Below are positions 35,297 to 44,403 of a stretch of 64,000 bases of DNA, piece after piece. Source of the stretch: Acetobacter farinalis (GTDB lineage Bacteria > Pseudomonadota > Alphaproteobacteria > Acetobacterales > Acetobacteraceae); contig NZ_JAPIUX010000010.1 of the NCBI RefSeq assembly GCF_026240015.1, positions 14,152 through 78,151 of the forward strand, read 5' to 3'. A model generated the notes under the pieces. That model ran no database searches. It was not told the DNA's origin and was given only the letters and a program-made list of their open reading frames with translations. Both the position numbers and the translations under genes were made by a program. Position 1 is the stretch's first letter, and each line of letters opens with the position of its first letter.

Positions 35297-35566
35297 ATGT
35301 CGATTACCGCAGAACGCCGCACGGCAGTCATCAGCGAATACCAGACGTCCCCCACGGACACTGGTTCACCTGAAGTTCAGGTCGCGATCCTGACCGAGCG
35401 TATTGTCAACCTGACCGAGCATCTGAAGACCCACGCGAAGGATTTCCATTCCCGCCGTGGCCTGCTGATTCTCGTTGGCCGTCGTCGCAGCCTGCTCGAC
35501 TACCTGCGCCGCAAGAGCCAGAGCCGTTATGAAGCGCTGATCGCGCGTCTGGGCCTGCGTCGCTAA
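35297..35566 (+). CDS. rpsO: 30S ribosomal protein S15
   Basis: This protein of 89 residues matches the usual S15 length. It has the signatures TGSPEVQVAILTERI, HLKTHAKDFHSRRGLL and RRRSLLDYLRRK. S15 binds the central domain of 16S rRNA early in assembly. CGGAGA precedes the ATG at 35297. It lies 25 bases after truB and is followed by a terminator and then pnp. Confidence 0.98.
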   Translation: MSITAERRTAVISEYQTSPTDTGSPEVQVAILTERIVNLTEHLKTHAKDFHSRRGLLILVGRRRSLLDYLRRKSQSRYEALIARLGLRR

Positions 35567-35587
35567 GACCAGCGTTCAAGGTGTGGA

Positions 35588-35632
35588 GGGTGTGGTTGTC
35601 GGGTCATTCCGCAAGCCACACCCTTTCCCTTT
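35588..35632 (+). terminator. Putative terminator after rpsO
   Basis: GGGTGTGG (35588-35595) pairs with CCACACCC (35616-35623), followed by tttccctttttc. The loop is 20 bases with some internal pairing. It would reduce read-through into pnp. Confidence 0.65.
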
Positions 35633-35871
35633 TTCGGGGCTGTGTGTGATGATAGCTCCACGCGTAAGGGCCATAACGGTCTTTGCGTATGAAACGTAAA
35701 CAGCCACAGGTCTGAGTGCGGGATCCTGATCCCGGCGGGCCACGGCGTTTCCGACCACATGGCGCCTGGGTGGTTTTGCCACCAGTCACCATGCCGTCCG
35801 AGGCGCTGTCCGCTCCATCGGTTCTCCCCGCCTGTTCATGTGGCCATGAATGAAATGTAAGGCAGAACCGT
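35633..35871. other. rpsO-pnp intergenic region
   Basis: About 240 bases contain short inverted repeats, such as CGGGATCCTGATCCCG near 35720. These could be the double-strand RNase III-type processing or autoregulatory structure known from pnp leaders in other bacteria. I saw no gene. Confidence 0.4.
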
Positions 35872-38022
35872 ATGTTCAATTACTACCGTAAAGAAATCGA
35901 ATGGGGCGGCCGTCCGCTGGTGCTGGAAACGGGCAAGATCGCCCGTCAGGCTGATGGCGCTGTGGTTGTCACCTATGGTGAAACTGTTGTCCTGTGTACC
36001 GCTGTGGGCGCCAAATCGGTCAAGGCCGGGCAGGACTTCTTCCCGCTGACCGTCAACTATCAGGAAAAAGCCTACGCCGCGGGCAAGATCCCCGGTGGCT
36101 TCTTCAAGCGTGAAGGCCGTCCGTCCGAGAACGAGACCCTGGTGTCCCGCCTGATCGACCGCCCGATCCGTCCGCTGTTCCCCGAAGGGTTCCGTAACGA
36201 GGTGCAGGTCATTGCCACCGTGCTGGCGCACGATATGGAAAATGACCCCTCCATTCCGGCTCTCATCGGTTGCTCCGCAGCGCTGACGCTCTCTGGCATT
36301 CCCTTCTTCGGCCCGGTTGGCGCCGCTCGCGTTGGCTTCAAGGATGGTGCATTCATCCTGAACCCGACGCTTGAGCAGCTGACCGAAACACAGCTTGATC
36401 TGGTTGTTGCCGGCACGGAAGAAGGCGTGCTGATGGTGGAATCCGAAGCGTCTGAACTGTCTGAAGACGTGATGCTGGAAGCCGTGACCTTTGGCCACAA
36501 GGCTTTCCAGCCGGTGATCGAAGCCATTATCTCCCTGGCTGAACACGCCGCGAAATCCCCTTGGGATCTGCCGGAAGTCTCCAAGGAAGCGCAGAAACTG
36601 CGCACCCGCGTTGACAAGATTGGCCGCAAGCTGATTGCGGACGCCTACAAGGAAAAGAAGAAGCAGGCCCGCTACGAAAAGATCGGCGCGGCCAAGGAAG
36701 CGATTCTGGCCAAGCTGGCTGAAGAAGAGCTGGATGTTGATGCCGCCAAGCCGATGCTGAAGGATCTGGAAGCAGACGTGGTGCGTTCATCCGTGCTCAA
36801 GACCGGCACGCGCATTGACGGGCGTGATCTGGTCACGGTGCGTCCGATTGTGTCTGAAGTCGGTGTGCTGCCGCGCGCTCATGGGTCTTCCCTGTTCACA
36901 CGTGGTGAAACACAGGCTCTGGTTGTGACCACACTGGGCACGGCGCAGGATGAGCAGGTGATTGATGCGCTTCAGGGCGAATATCGCACCAACTTCATGC
37001 TGCACTACAACTTCCCTCCCTACTCCGTGGGGGAATGCGGCCGTATCGGCTCTCCGGGCCGTCGTGAAATCGGGCATGGCAAGCTGGCCTGGCGCGCAAT
37101 CAACCCGCTGCTGCCTTCCCGTCAGGAATTCCCGTACACCCTGCGTGTGGTGTCTGAAATCACGGAAAGCAATGGCTCTTCCTCCATGGCGACCGTATGC
37201 GGCACCTCTCTGGCGCTGATGGATGCCGGTGTGCCGCTGAAGCGCCCTGTGGCGGGCATTGCCATGGGTCTGATCAAGGAAGGTGAAGAGTTCGCCGTTC
37301 TGTCCGACATTCTGGGTGATGAAGATCATCTGGGCGACATGGACTTCAAGGTGGCTGGCACCGAACAGGGCGTGACCGCCCTTCAGATGGATATCAAGAT
37401 TACCTCCATCACGCCGGAAATCATGAAGATCGCGCTTGCTCAGGCCCGCAATGGCCGCATGCACATTCTGGGTGAAATGAGCAAGGCGCTGACGGAAGGC
37501 CGTTCAGACGTGTCCTCCACCGCACCGAAAATCACCACCATGACGGTGCCGCGCGAAAAGATCCGTGATGTGATCGGGTCCGGCGGTAAAGTTATTCGTG
37601 AGATTGTTGAATATTCCGGTGCGAAGGTTGATATCGGGGATGACGGTACAATCACCATCGCGGCCATGTCTGATGAACAGGCCCAGAAGGCGATTGACCG
37701 GATCAACGGGATTGTGGCCGAACCGGAAATTGGCCGCATTTACAACGGTAAGGTTGTAAAAACGGCTGATTTCGGCGCGTTTGTGAATTTCATGGGCGCA
37801 CGGGATGGTCTGGTTCACATTTCCGAACTTGCACAGGGCCGCGTTGGCAAGACGACAGACGTTGTCAAGCAGGGCGATGAGGTGAAGGTGAAAGTGATCG
37901 GGTTTGATGACCGGGGCAAAGTGAAACTGTCCATGCGTGTTGTTGACCAGGAAACTGGGGCTGATGTCACGGAAGCCGTAGGTGCCCGGCCTGCGCGCGC
38001 TCCGCGCCGGGATGCTGAGTAA
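35872..38022 (+). CDS. pnp: Polyribonucleotide nucleotidyltransferase (PNPase)
   Basis: This phosphorolytic 3'-5' exoribonuclease of 716 residues works in the RNA degradosome. Two RNase PH domains are visible: the first begins GRPLVLETGKIARQADGAV, the second carries EYRTNFMLHYNFPPYSVGE and GRREIGHGKLAWRA. A KH domain (about 555-620, RDVIGSGGKVIREIVE) and an S1 domain (about 620-690, GRIYNGKVVKTADFGAFVNF) follow. The length is standard. The gene follows truB-rpsO. Confidence 0.98.
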   Translation: MFNYYRKEIEWGGRPLVLETGKIARQADGAVVVTYGETVVLCTAVGAKSVKAGQDFFPLTVNYQEKAYAAGKIPGGFFKREGRPSENETLVSRLIDRPIRPLFPEGFRNEVQVIATVLAHDMENDPSIPALIGCSAALTLSGIPFFGPVGAARVGFKDGAFILNPTLEQLTETQLDLVVAGTEEGVLMVESEASELSEDVMLEAVTFGHKAFQPVIEAIISLAEHAAKSPWDLPEVSKEAQKLRTRVDKIGRKLIADAYKEKKKQARYEKIGAAKEAILAKLAEEELDVDAAKPMLKDLEADVVRSSVLKTGTRIDGRDLVTVRPIVSEVGVLPRAHGSSLFTRGETQALVVTTLGTAQDEQVIDALQGEYRTNFMLHYNFPPYSVGECGRIGSPGRREIGHGKLAWRAINPLLPSRQEFPYTLRVVSEITESNGSSSMATVCGTSLALMDAGVPLKRPVAGIAMGLIKEGEEFAVLSDILGDEDHLGDMDFKVAGTEQGVTALQMDIKITSITPEIMKIALAQARNGRMHILGEMSKALTEGRSDVSSTAPKITTMTVPREKIRDVIGSGGKVIREIVEYSGAKVDIGDDGTITIAAMSDEQAQKAIDRINGIVAEPEIGRIYNGKVVKTADFGAFVNFMGARDGLVHISELAQGRVGKTTDVVKQGDEVKVKVIGFDDRGKVKLSMRVVDQETGADVTEAVGARPARAPRRDAE

Positions 38023-38098
38023 GCATCCCCCAAGGGGCTCCTGAGCAGGAGCCCCTGATCAGAGACCGGCGCTTGCCAGACAATACGATAGGACAGTT

Positions 38099-39517
38099 AT
38101 GAAGGCGATCAACACAGTTCGCATGGGGGGCGTGGATGTCCTGCCGCTGGTAGAAGGCGGTAAGGGTGTTTCCGTTTCGACTGGTGCGTCAGCCGGAGCA
38201 TGGGCTGCTGCCGGTGGGGCCGGTACGGTCTCCATTGTCAATGCGGACAGTTACGATTCAGCCGGAAACCCCGTTCCGCAGATCTATCATGGCCGTACCC
38301 GCCGGGAGCGGCATGAGGAACTGGTGGACTACGCCATCCGGGGCGGCATTGCACAGGCGCAGGTCGCGCATGAGATTGCAGGCGGCCGCGGGCGTATCCA
38401 TGCGAATATCCTGTGGGAAATGGGCTCGGCAGAACGCGTGATTTCCGGCGTGCTGGAAGGGGCCAAAGGCCTGATCCACGGGCTGACCTGTGGCGCGGGC
38501 ATGCCCTACCGGCTTTCCCACATTGCTGCGGAGTACGGGGTGTATTACTACCCCATCGTCTCGTCCGCACGGGCCTTCAATGCCTTGTGGAAGCGTTCTT
38601 ATAGCAAGACGTCCGAACTTCTGGGCGGCGTGGTGTATGAAGACCCCTGGCGGGCAGGCGGGCATAACGGCCTGTCCAACACGGAAGATCCGCTTAATCC
38701 GGAAGATCCCTACCCCCGCGTGGCGGCTCTGCGCAAACTGATGCGCAGCTTCGGGCTGGATGAAACTCCCATTATCATGGCGGGTGGCGTCTGGTGGCTG
38801 GAAGAGTGGGAAGACTGGCTGGATAATCCGGAACTGGGGCCGATTGTGTTCCAGTTCGGCACACGCCCGCTGCTCACGCAGGAAAGCCCGATTCCGCAGG
38901 CCTGGAAAAACCGGCTGCTCACCCTGAAAAAGGGTGATGTCTATCTCAACCGTTTCTCCCCTACCGGTTTTTATTCCTCTGCCGTGAATAACAGCTTCAT
39001 GCAGGAACTGCGTGAGCGTTCCGAGCGGCAGGTTGCCTTCTCACCGGAAGCGCTGGGGGCGCATACTGCGTCGTACGGCGTGGGTGCGCGCAAGCGCGAG
39101 GTGTTTGTGGCGGCGGAAGACCTCCAGCGCATTCACGGATGGGAAGCGCAGGGCTTTACAGAAGCCATGCGCACCCCGGACTCCACGCTGATTTTTGTGA
39201 CACCTGACCGCGCACGCGAGATCATGGCGGACCAGATTGATTGCATGGGCTGTCTTTCCGAATGCAAGTTCTCCAACTGGAGCCAGAACGCCCCGAACTA
39301 TTCCACCGGGCATAAGGCTGATCCGCGCTCCTTCTGCATCCAGAAAACGCTTCAGACCGTGGCGCACGCCAGCGGGCCGGAAGCGGAGGATGCGATGGAC
39401 CATAACCTGATGTTCGGCGGCACCAATGCGTGGCGTTTTGCAACAGACCCGTTCTACGCCAACGGCTTTGTGCCGACGGTGGGGCAACTGGTTGAACGGA
39501 TCATGACGGGGCGTTAA
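38099..39517 (+). CDS. NPD/nitronate monooxygenase-like flavoprotein
   Basis: This protein of 472 residues looks like a TIM-barrel FMN enzyme of the nitronate monooxygenase (2-nitropropane dioxygenase) family. It has a glycine-rich start (GGKGVSVSTGASAGAWAAAGG), the PIIMAGGVWW strand and the FQFGTRPLLTQES segment. It is longer than typical family members (about 320-380). The C-terminal part has a cysteine group, CMGCLSEC plus a later FCIQK, that could bind a metal or an iron-sulfur cluster. AGGA precedes the ATG. The substrate is not predictable from sequence. Confidence 0.72.
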   Translation: MKAINTVRMGGVDVLPLVEGGKGVSVSTGASAGAWAAAGGAGTVSIVNADSYDSAGNPVPQIYHGRTRRERHEELVDYAIRGGIAQAQVAHEIAGGRGRIHANILWEMGSAERVISGVLEGAKGLIHGLTCGAGMPYRLSHIAAEYGVYYYPIVSSARAFNALWKRSYSKTSELLGGVVYEDPWRAGGHNGLSNTEDPLNPEDPYPRVAALRKLMRSFGLDETPIIMAGGVWWLEEWEDWLDNPELGPIVFQFGTRPLLTQESPIPQAWKNRLLTLKKGDVYLNRFSPTGFYSSAVNNSFMQELRERSERQVAFSPEALGAHTASYGVGARKREVFVAAEDLQRIHGWEAQGFTEAMRTPDSTLIFVTPDRAREIMADQIDCMGCLSECKFSNWSQNAPNYSTGHKADPRSFCIQKTLQTVAHASGPEAEDAMDHNLMFGGTNAWRFATDPFYANGFVPTVGQLVERIMTGR

Positions 39518-39539
39518 ATCCCGCGCCATTGCTTCAAAA

Positions 39540-39574
39540 AAGCCCGCCAGCTTTGTGTCTGGCGGGCTTTTTTT
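39540..39574 (+). terminator. Rho-independent terminator
   Basis: AAGCCCGCCAG and CTGGCGGGCTT form an 11-pair stem with an 8-base loop and a T-run. It ends the flavoprotein transcript and, with A residues on the other side, may also serve the converging minus-strand gene. Confidence 0.93.
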
Positions 39575-39640
39575 GCCTTCGGCTCCGGCACACTGGGCCT
39601 TGGCCGAAGGCGGCTTTACCGGGCGGGCCCAGGCCGGGCC

Positions 39641-39826
39641 TTATTGGCCGGCGCGGGCAATCTTCCTGTCGGTTTCATACTGGCTCAGTGCGTAGACAGA
39701 CCAGATGGCAGCCGGAATCCAGCCGATAATCGTAATCTGCAAAAACAGGCAGATAAGGCCGGAGAACGGCCGACCGATGGTGAAGAACTGAAGCCAGGGC
39801 AGCAGCAGGGCAAGAAGCAGACGCAT
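39641..39826 (-). CDS. YqaE/Pmp3-family small membrane protein
   Basis: This protein of 61 residues has two hydrophobic helices (LLLALLLPWLQFFTIG and ICLFLQITIIGWIPAAIWSVY). The GWIPAAIW motif at the second helix is characteristic of the Pmp3/UPF0057 proteolipid family. These proteins are linked to membrane potential and stress tolerance in yeast and plants; in bacteria the role is unclear. It stands alone between the flavoprotein and gyrA, convergent with the former. Confidence 0.75.
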   Translation of the reverse strand: MRLLLALLLPWLQFFTIGRPFSGLICLFLQITIIGWIPAAIWSVYALSQYETDRKIARAGQ

Positions 39827-40040
39827 GATGATAAGAGACTCCCATGGAGAGGCATGACGCCAATACGGGCAGGATGGCGGTCCGGCGTGAGGAAAACAAG
39901 CCCGGTGCGCGGCCCTAGGTGCCTCGGCCTTTGTGTGCTAGAACAACATGCAGGGTACACCGTGCGGTGTGCCCTTACGCGTTTTAAGGCGCGCCCCGCG
40001 TTTGGGCAGGGTGCGCGGCCATGAACAAGACGGATGGACC

Positions 40041-42869
40041 TTGACCGAGATTTCTGACCAGCCGGGATCGCCGGTACCCTCTGACCTTATTCCTGTCACC
40101 ATTGAGGAGGAAATGCGCTCCTCCTACCTCGCGTATGCGATGTCGGTGATTGTCAGCCGCGCTCTGCCTGATGTGCGTGATGGCCTCAAGCCGGTGCACC
40201 GGCGCATTCTGTACGCCATGCACGAAAGCGGATTTACGCACGATAAACCTTACCGCAAATCGGCCCGTGCGGTCGGTGAGGTGATGGGTAAATACCATCC
40301 GCATGGTGACGCCTCCATTTATGATGCCATGGTGCGTATGGCGCAGTCTTGGTCCATGCGCGTCAAGCTGATTGACGGGCAGGGGAACTTCGGTTCCGTG
40401 GACGGAGACAGCCCGGCAGCCATGCGTTATACGGAAGCGCGTCTGGCCAAGGCCTCGACCTTCCTGCTGACGGATATTGACCGCGATACAGTCGATTTCC
40501 AGCCGAACTATGATGAAAGCGAGCATGAGCCAACGGTTCTGCCCGCAGCCTTCCCCAATCTGCTCATCAATGGCGCGACCGGCATTGCGGTGGGGATGGC
40601 CACCAACATCCCGCCGCATAATCCATCAGAAGTGATTGATGCGACACTCGCGCTGATCGAAAAGCCCGAGATGGATCTGGAAGAACTGATGCAGTACGTG
40701 CCGGGGCCTGATTTCCCGACCGGTGGCATCATTCTCGGGCGATCCGGGATTCGCAGCGCGTTCGCCACAGGCCGTGGCGCCGTGATTATCCGCGCCCGGG
40801 CTGAAGTTGAGGAAATCCGCAAGGACCGCAAGGCCATTATCATCACGGAAATTCCGTATCAGGTGAACAAGGCCACCCTGCAGGAGCGCATTGCCGATCT
40901 GGTGCGCAACAAGCAGATTGAAGGCATTGCGGATATCCGTGATGAATCTGACCGCTCCGGCATGCGCGTGGTGATTGAAATCAAGCGCGATGCCACGCCG
41001 GAAGTGGTGCTGAACCAGTTGTATCGCTTCACCCAGCTTCAGACCTCCTTCGGGGTGAACATGCTGGCGCTGGATGGCGGGCAGCCGCGTCTGATGGGGC
41101 TGAAAGACGTCCTTCAGGCCTTTATTGCCTTCCGTGAGGAAGTCATTCTGCGCCGGTCCCGCTTTGACCTGAACAAGGCGCGGGATCGCGGGCATATTCT
41201 GGTTGGTCTGGTCATTGCCGTTGCCAACATTGATGCGGTCATTGCGCTGATCCGCGCTGCACCCGATGCCGCCAGCGCGCGTGAAGCCCTGATTGCCGCA
41301 ACCTGGGATGCCGGAGATGTGGCGCCGCTGCTGGCGCTGATCCATGATGATGGCAATCAGGTTGTGGATGGCAAGGTCCGCCTGACGGAAGCCCAGGCCC
41401 GCGGTATTCTGGAATTGCGCCTGCAGCGCCTGACCGGGCTTGAGCGGGACAAGATTCAGGGCGAACTTTCCGAAGTTGCCATTCGTATCAACACATTGCT
41501 GGAAATTATCGGCAGCCATGTCCGCCGCATGGAAGTGCTGCGTGATGAAATGATGCTGGCCCGCGCTGAACTTGCGACACCGCGTGCCACCGAAATTTCC
41601 GATTACGCCGGAGATCAGGATGATGAAAGCCTGATTGAACCCGGCCAGATGGTTGTCACCATCACGCGTGAAGGCTTCATCAAGCGCACACCGCTGGATG
41701 TGTATCGCGCCCAGAACCGGGGTGGCCGTGGCCGCACCGGGGCCGGGACACGCGGTGATGATATTCTGGTCCGCTCCTTCAATGCGCATACGCACCAGTG
41801 GGTGATGTTCTTCTCCTCCGGTGGGAAGGCGTATCGGGAAAAAGTGTGGCGTCTGCCTGAAGCCAGCCCCACGGCCAAGGGCCGCGCGCTGGTGAACCTG
41901 CTGCCTGATCTGGGGTCGGACACGATTACGGCCGTGCTGCCTCTGCCGCATGATGAGGAGCTGTGGGAATCCCTGCACCTTGTCTTCGCGACAGCCAGCG
42001 GCGGCGTGCGCCGCAACCGCCTGAGTGACTTCCGCAACATCCGTTCTTCCGGGCTGATTGCCATGAAGCTGGATGAAGGGGACAGGCTGATTGGTGTGGC
42101 CACCTGCCGCGAAGGGCAGGATGTGTTCCTGGCCACCCGCAAGGCTCGTTGTATCCGCTTCCAGATTACGGATGAAACATTGCGCGTGTTTGCAGGCCGT
42201 GGGTCTTCGGGCGTGCGCGGTATCCGTCTGGCGGAAGGGGATGAAGTGATCAGCCTTGCCGTGCTCAACCATGTTGACGCCACGGTGGAGGAACGCTCGG
42301 CTTACCTGCGGATGGCCAATGCCAAACGCCGTGCTGAAAATGCCGTTGAGGGTGAGGAAGAGTCCGAAACCCCGGTGGTTGATGCGGATGAAGAGGAAAC
42401 CACATCCGGTTCTGAACTGCTCACACCTGAGCGCTTCGCCCAGCTTGAAGCCGCGGAGGAAATTCTGCTGGTGGTAAGCGATGGCGGGTTTGGCCGCCGC
42501 TCTTCCGCGTATGATTACCGCGTGAGCGGGCGTGGTGGGCAGGGCATTACCAACATGACGTTCTCGCCCAACAAGCGCGGCACGGAAGTGGCTGCCACCC
42601 TTCAGGTGCTTGATGGAACGGATGTGATGCTGGTGACGGATGCAGGCCGCCTGATCCGTGTGCCGGTTGATCAGGTGCGTGTCATGTCGCGTCAGGCCAG
42701 CGGTGTCACGCTCTTCCGCCTGAATGAGGATGAACGCGTGAGCAGCGTCTTCCCGGTTATGGAAGATGAAGAAACCGGAGAGACGGAAGGGGCCGCACCG
42801 CCTGCGGTCAGTTCCTCTCCTGCGGCGGGTCCTGATGACGCGTCCGCATCACCGGATGAAGGCGCGTGA
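40041..42869 (+). CDS. gyrA: DNA gyrase subunit A
   Basis: This type II topoisomerase subunit (about 942 residues from the TTG) has the winged-helix/tower region, the active-site tyrosine in MRYTEARL and the C-terminal pinwheel blades (gyrase box GRGRTGAG). The quinolone-determining region reads HPHGDASIYDA, so the position of Escherichia coli Ser83 is Ala (A91 here) while Asp87 is kept (D95). The frame is open to 39948; the TTG at 40041 gives the usual N-terminus just before VTIEEEMRSSYLAYAMSVI. An acidic insert (EGEEESETPVVDADEEE) lies in the C-terminal domain. Confidence 0.96.
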   Translation: MTEISDQPGSPVPSDLIPVTIEEEMRSSYLAYAMSVIVSRALPDVRDGLKPVHRRILYAMHESGFTHDKPYRKSARAVGEVMGKYHPHGDASIYDAMVRMAQSWSMRVKLIDGQGNFGSVDGDSPAAMRYTEARLAKASTFLLTDIDRDTVDFQPNYDESEHEPTVLPAAFPNLLINGATGIAVGMATNIPPHNPSEVIDATLALIEKPEMDLEELMQYVPGPDFPTGGIILGRSGIRSAFATGRGAVIIRARAEVEEIRKDRKAIIITEIPYQVNKATLQERIADLVRNKQIEGIADIRDESDRSGMRVVIEIKRDATPEVVLNQLYRFTQLQTSFGVNMLALDGGQPRLMGLKDVLQAFIAFREEVILRRSRFDLNKARDRGHILVGLVIAVANIDAVIALIRAAPDAASAREALIAATWDAGDVAPLLALIHDDGNQVVDGKVRLTEAQARGILELRLQRLTGLERDKIQGELSEVAIRINTLLEIIGSHVRRMEVLRDEMMLARAELATPRATEISDYAGDQDDESLIEPGQMVVTITREGFIKRTPLDVYRAQNRGGRGRTGAGTRGDDILVRSFNAHTHQWVMFFSSGGKAYREKVWRLPEASPTAKGRALVNLLPDLGSDTITAVLPLPHDEELWESLHLVFATASGGVRRNRLSDFRNIRSSGLIAMKLDEGDRLIGVATCREGQDVFLATRKARCIRFQITDETLRVFAGRGSSGVRGIRLAEGDEVISLAVLNHVDATVEERSAYLRMANAKRRAENAVEGEEESETPVVDADEEETTSGSELLTPERFAQLEAAEEILLVVSDGGFGRRSSAYDYRVSGRGGQGITNMTFSPNKRGTEVAATLQVLDGTDVMLVTDAGRLIRVPVDQVRVMSRQASGVTLFRLNEDERVSSVFPVMEDEETGETEGAAPPAVSSSPAAGPDDASASPDEGA

Positions 42870-43399
42870 CCAAGAGCGTGTGTGCCGAGCCTCGGCGCAT
42901 AGGCTTTTACGCGGGGACATTTGACCCCGTGACCGCCGGGCATCTGGACGTGATCGAGCGTGCAGCCCGGCTGGTGGACCGCCTGGTGATTGGTGTTGCG
43001 AAAAACCCGGGCAAAAATCCGCTCATGCCGCTGGAAGAACGTGTGGCCTGTGTGGAGGAAGCCCTGCCCGCCATTGCCAGCCGGGTGGAGGGAGATCTGA
43101 AAGTGGTCTCCTTCAATTCCCTGCTGGTGGAAGCCGTGCGCGCCCATGGGGCTTCGCTTATTTTCCGTGGCCTGCGAGTGCTGACGGATTTCGACTATGA
43201 AATTCAGATGTCCGGCGTGAACCGCCGTCTGGCCCCGGACATTGAAACTGTTTTTCTCATGGCGTCTGAACGGACACAGTTCATTTCATCACGCCTTGTG
43301 AAAGAAATTGCCGGGTATCACGGAGATATTTCCGAATTCGTGACACCCGGCACACAAAAACGCCTGCTCGCCCGGCTGAAGGCGCGGGCAGGGGGGTAA
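42866..43399 (+). CDS. coaD: Pantetheine-phosphate adenylyltransferase
   Basis: CoaD catalyses the penultimate step of coenzyme A synthesis. The protein has 177 residues with GFYAGTFDPVTAGHLDVI at the N-terminus (the T/HxGH nucleotidyltransferase motif) and the ISSRLVKEIA segment that closes the active site. The GTG start overlaps the gyrA stop by four bases (GTGA), so it is translationally coupled to gyrA. Confidence 0.95.
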   Translation: MTKSVCAEPRRIGFYAGTFDPVTAGHLDVIERAARLVDRLVIGVAKNPGKNPLMPLEERVACVEEALPAIASRVEGDLKVVSFNSLLVEAVRAHGASLIFRGLRVLTDFDYEIQMSGVNRRLAPDIETVFLMASERTQFISSRLVKEIAGYHGDISEFVTPGTQKRLLARLKARAGG

Positions 43400-43441
43400 C
43401 AGGCCCACAGTGCTGTTACCGAGTGTTCAAGGAGAAGTTTT

Positions 43442-43936
43442 ATGACCGCCGACACAGATAAAAATGATCTGATTTATATGGACGTGCCCGAAGGCCGCGT
43501 GGTCATCCGCCTGCGTTCGGACATTGCTCCCCTCGCGGCTGAGCGTATCCGCACGCTGTCCGCTCAGGGCTTTTACGATAACGTGCCGTTCCATCGCGTT
43601 ATTTCAGGCTTTATGGCTCAGGCGGGTGACCCGACGGGTACCGGCATGGGCGGCAGTGATCTGCCGGACCTGAAAGCCGAATTCACGCGGGATGCCAAAT
43701 TCCTGCGCGGCACTGTGGGCATGGCCCGCACGTCTGACCCGAACAGCGCGAACAGCCAGTTCTTCATCATGTTCGAGCCCTCCCCGCATCTGGATGGCCA
43801 GTACACCATTGTGGGTGATGTGATTGAAGGCATGGAGCACATTGACAAAATCAAGCGTGGCTCTGGTGGTTCCGGCGTGGTGAAGGACCCGGACCTGATC
43901 AAAAGCATGCGTCCGGCTTCTGCTGAAAACGCCTGA
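43442..43936 (+). CDS. ppiB: Peptidyl-prolyl cis-trans isomerase, cyclophilin type
   Basis: This cytoplasmic cyclophilin of 164 residues has no signal peptide. Family motifs are present: FYDNVPFHRVISGFMAQAGDP with the catalytic Arg and Phe, GTVGMART, and NSQFFIMF. The last part (GQYTIVGDVIEGMEHIDKIK) is standard. AAGGAGAAG lies upstream of the ATG. It follows coaD by 42 bases and a terminator comes after it. Confidence 0.95.
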   Translation: MTADTDKNDLIYMDVPEGRVVIRLRSDIAPLAAERIRTLSAQGFYDNVPFHRVISGFMAQAGDPTGTGMGGSDLPDLKAEFTRDAKFLRGTVGMARTSDPNSANSQFFIMFEPSPHLDGQYTIVGDVIEGMEHIDKIKRGSGGSGVVKDPDLIKSMRPASAENA

Positions 43937-43965
43937 TTTTATCAGACTGTTTTTTGCGTCTGAAA

Positions 43966-43997
43966 AATGCGGTCTCTTCGGGGCCGCATTTTTTTTA
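43966..43997 (+). terminator. Rho-independent terminator after ppiB
   Basis: AATGCGG and CCGCATT form a seven-pair stem followed by eight T. A smaller hairpin with a T-run (CTGAT/ATCAG) precedes it at about 43933-43955. Confidence 0.85.
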
Positions 43998-44188
43998 TGC
44001 GGGTTTTTCTCTGTGCTCCACAAAGTCGGCGCTCTCTGCGTGCGGGGCGATGCATTCCGGGAGCAGGCAGGGGGCCGCAGGATGAAGTGTGGTGGCCTGA
44101 GGCGGGGCAGGAACATGCAGTGCCCGCCCGTGATTCCGGAATGCGGGGAAAAGAATCCTTTTTTCAGGACTGAAAGCGGTCTCTTCGC

Positions 44189-44218
44189 TTGACACCACAG
44201 GAATGATCCGTCTAGACA
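44189..44218 (+). promoter_or_regulatory. Putative promoter of tRNA-Lys
   Basis: TTGACA at 44189-44194, an 18-base spacer and TAGACA at 44213-44218 lie about 60 bases before the tRNA. Confidence 0.55.
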
Positions 44219-44280
44219 GCGTTCCAGCAAACACATCCCGCCGCTCAGGCTGCTGATGCTGTGTGCTGAACCAATAATGT

Positions 44281-44356
44281 GAGCCGGTAGCTCAGTCGGT
44301 AGAGCATTCGACTTTTAATCGAATGGTCGAGGGTTCGAGTCCCTCCCGGCTCACCA
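44281..44356 (+). tRNA. tRNA-Lys (anticodon TTT)
   Basis: This complete 76-base tRNA has acceptor GAGCCGG/CCGGCTC, D arm GCTCAGTCGGTAGAGC, anticodon stem TTCGA/TCGAA with loop CTTTTAA, T arm with GGTTCGAGTCC, discriminator A and encoded CCA. TTT reads AAA/AAG, lysine. Confidence 0.96.
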
Positions 44357-44403
44357 TTGTGTTTTTCCCCTGATATACTCAAAAGCTTCTCTGCCCTTCC
44401 GGG

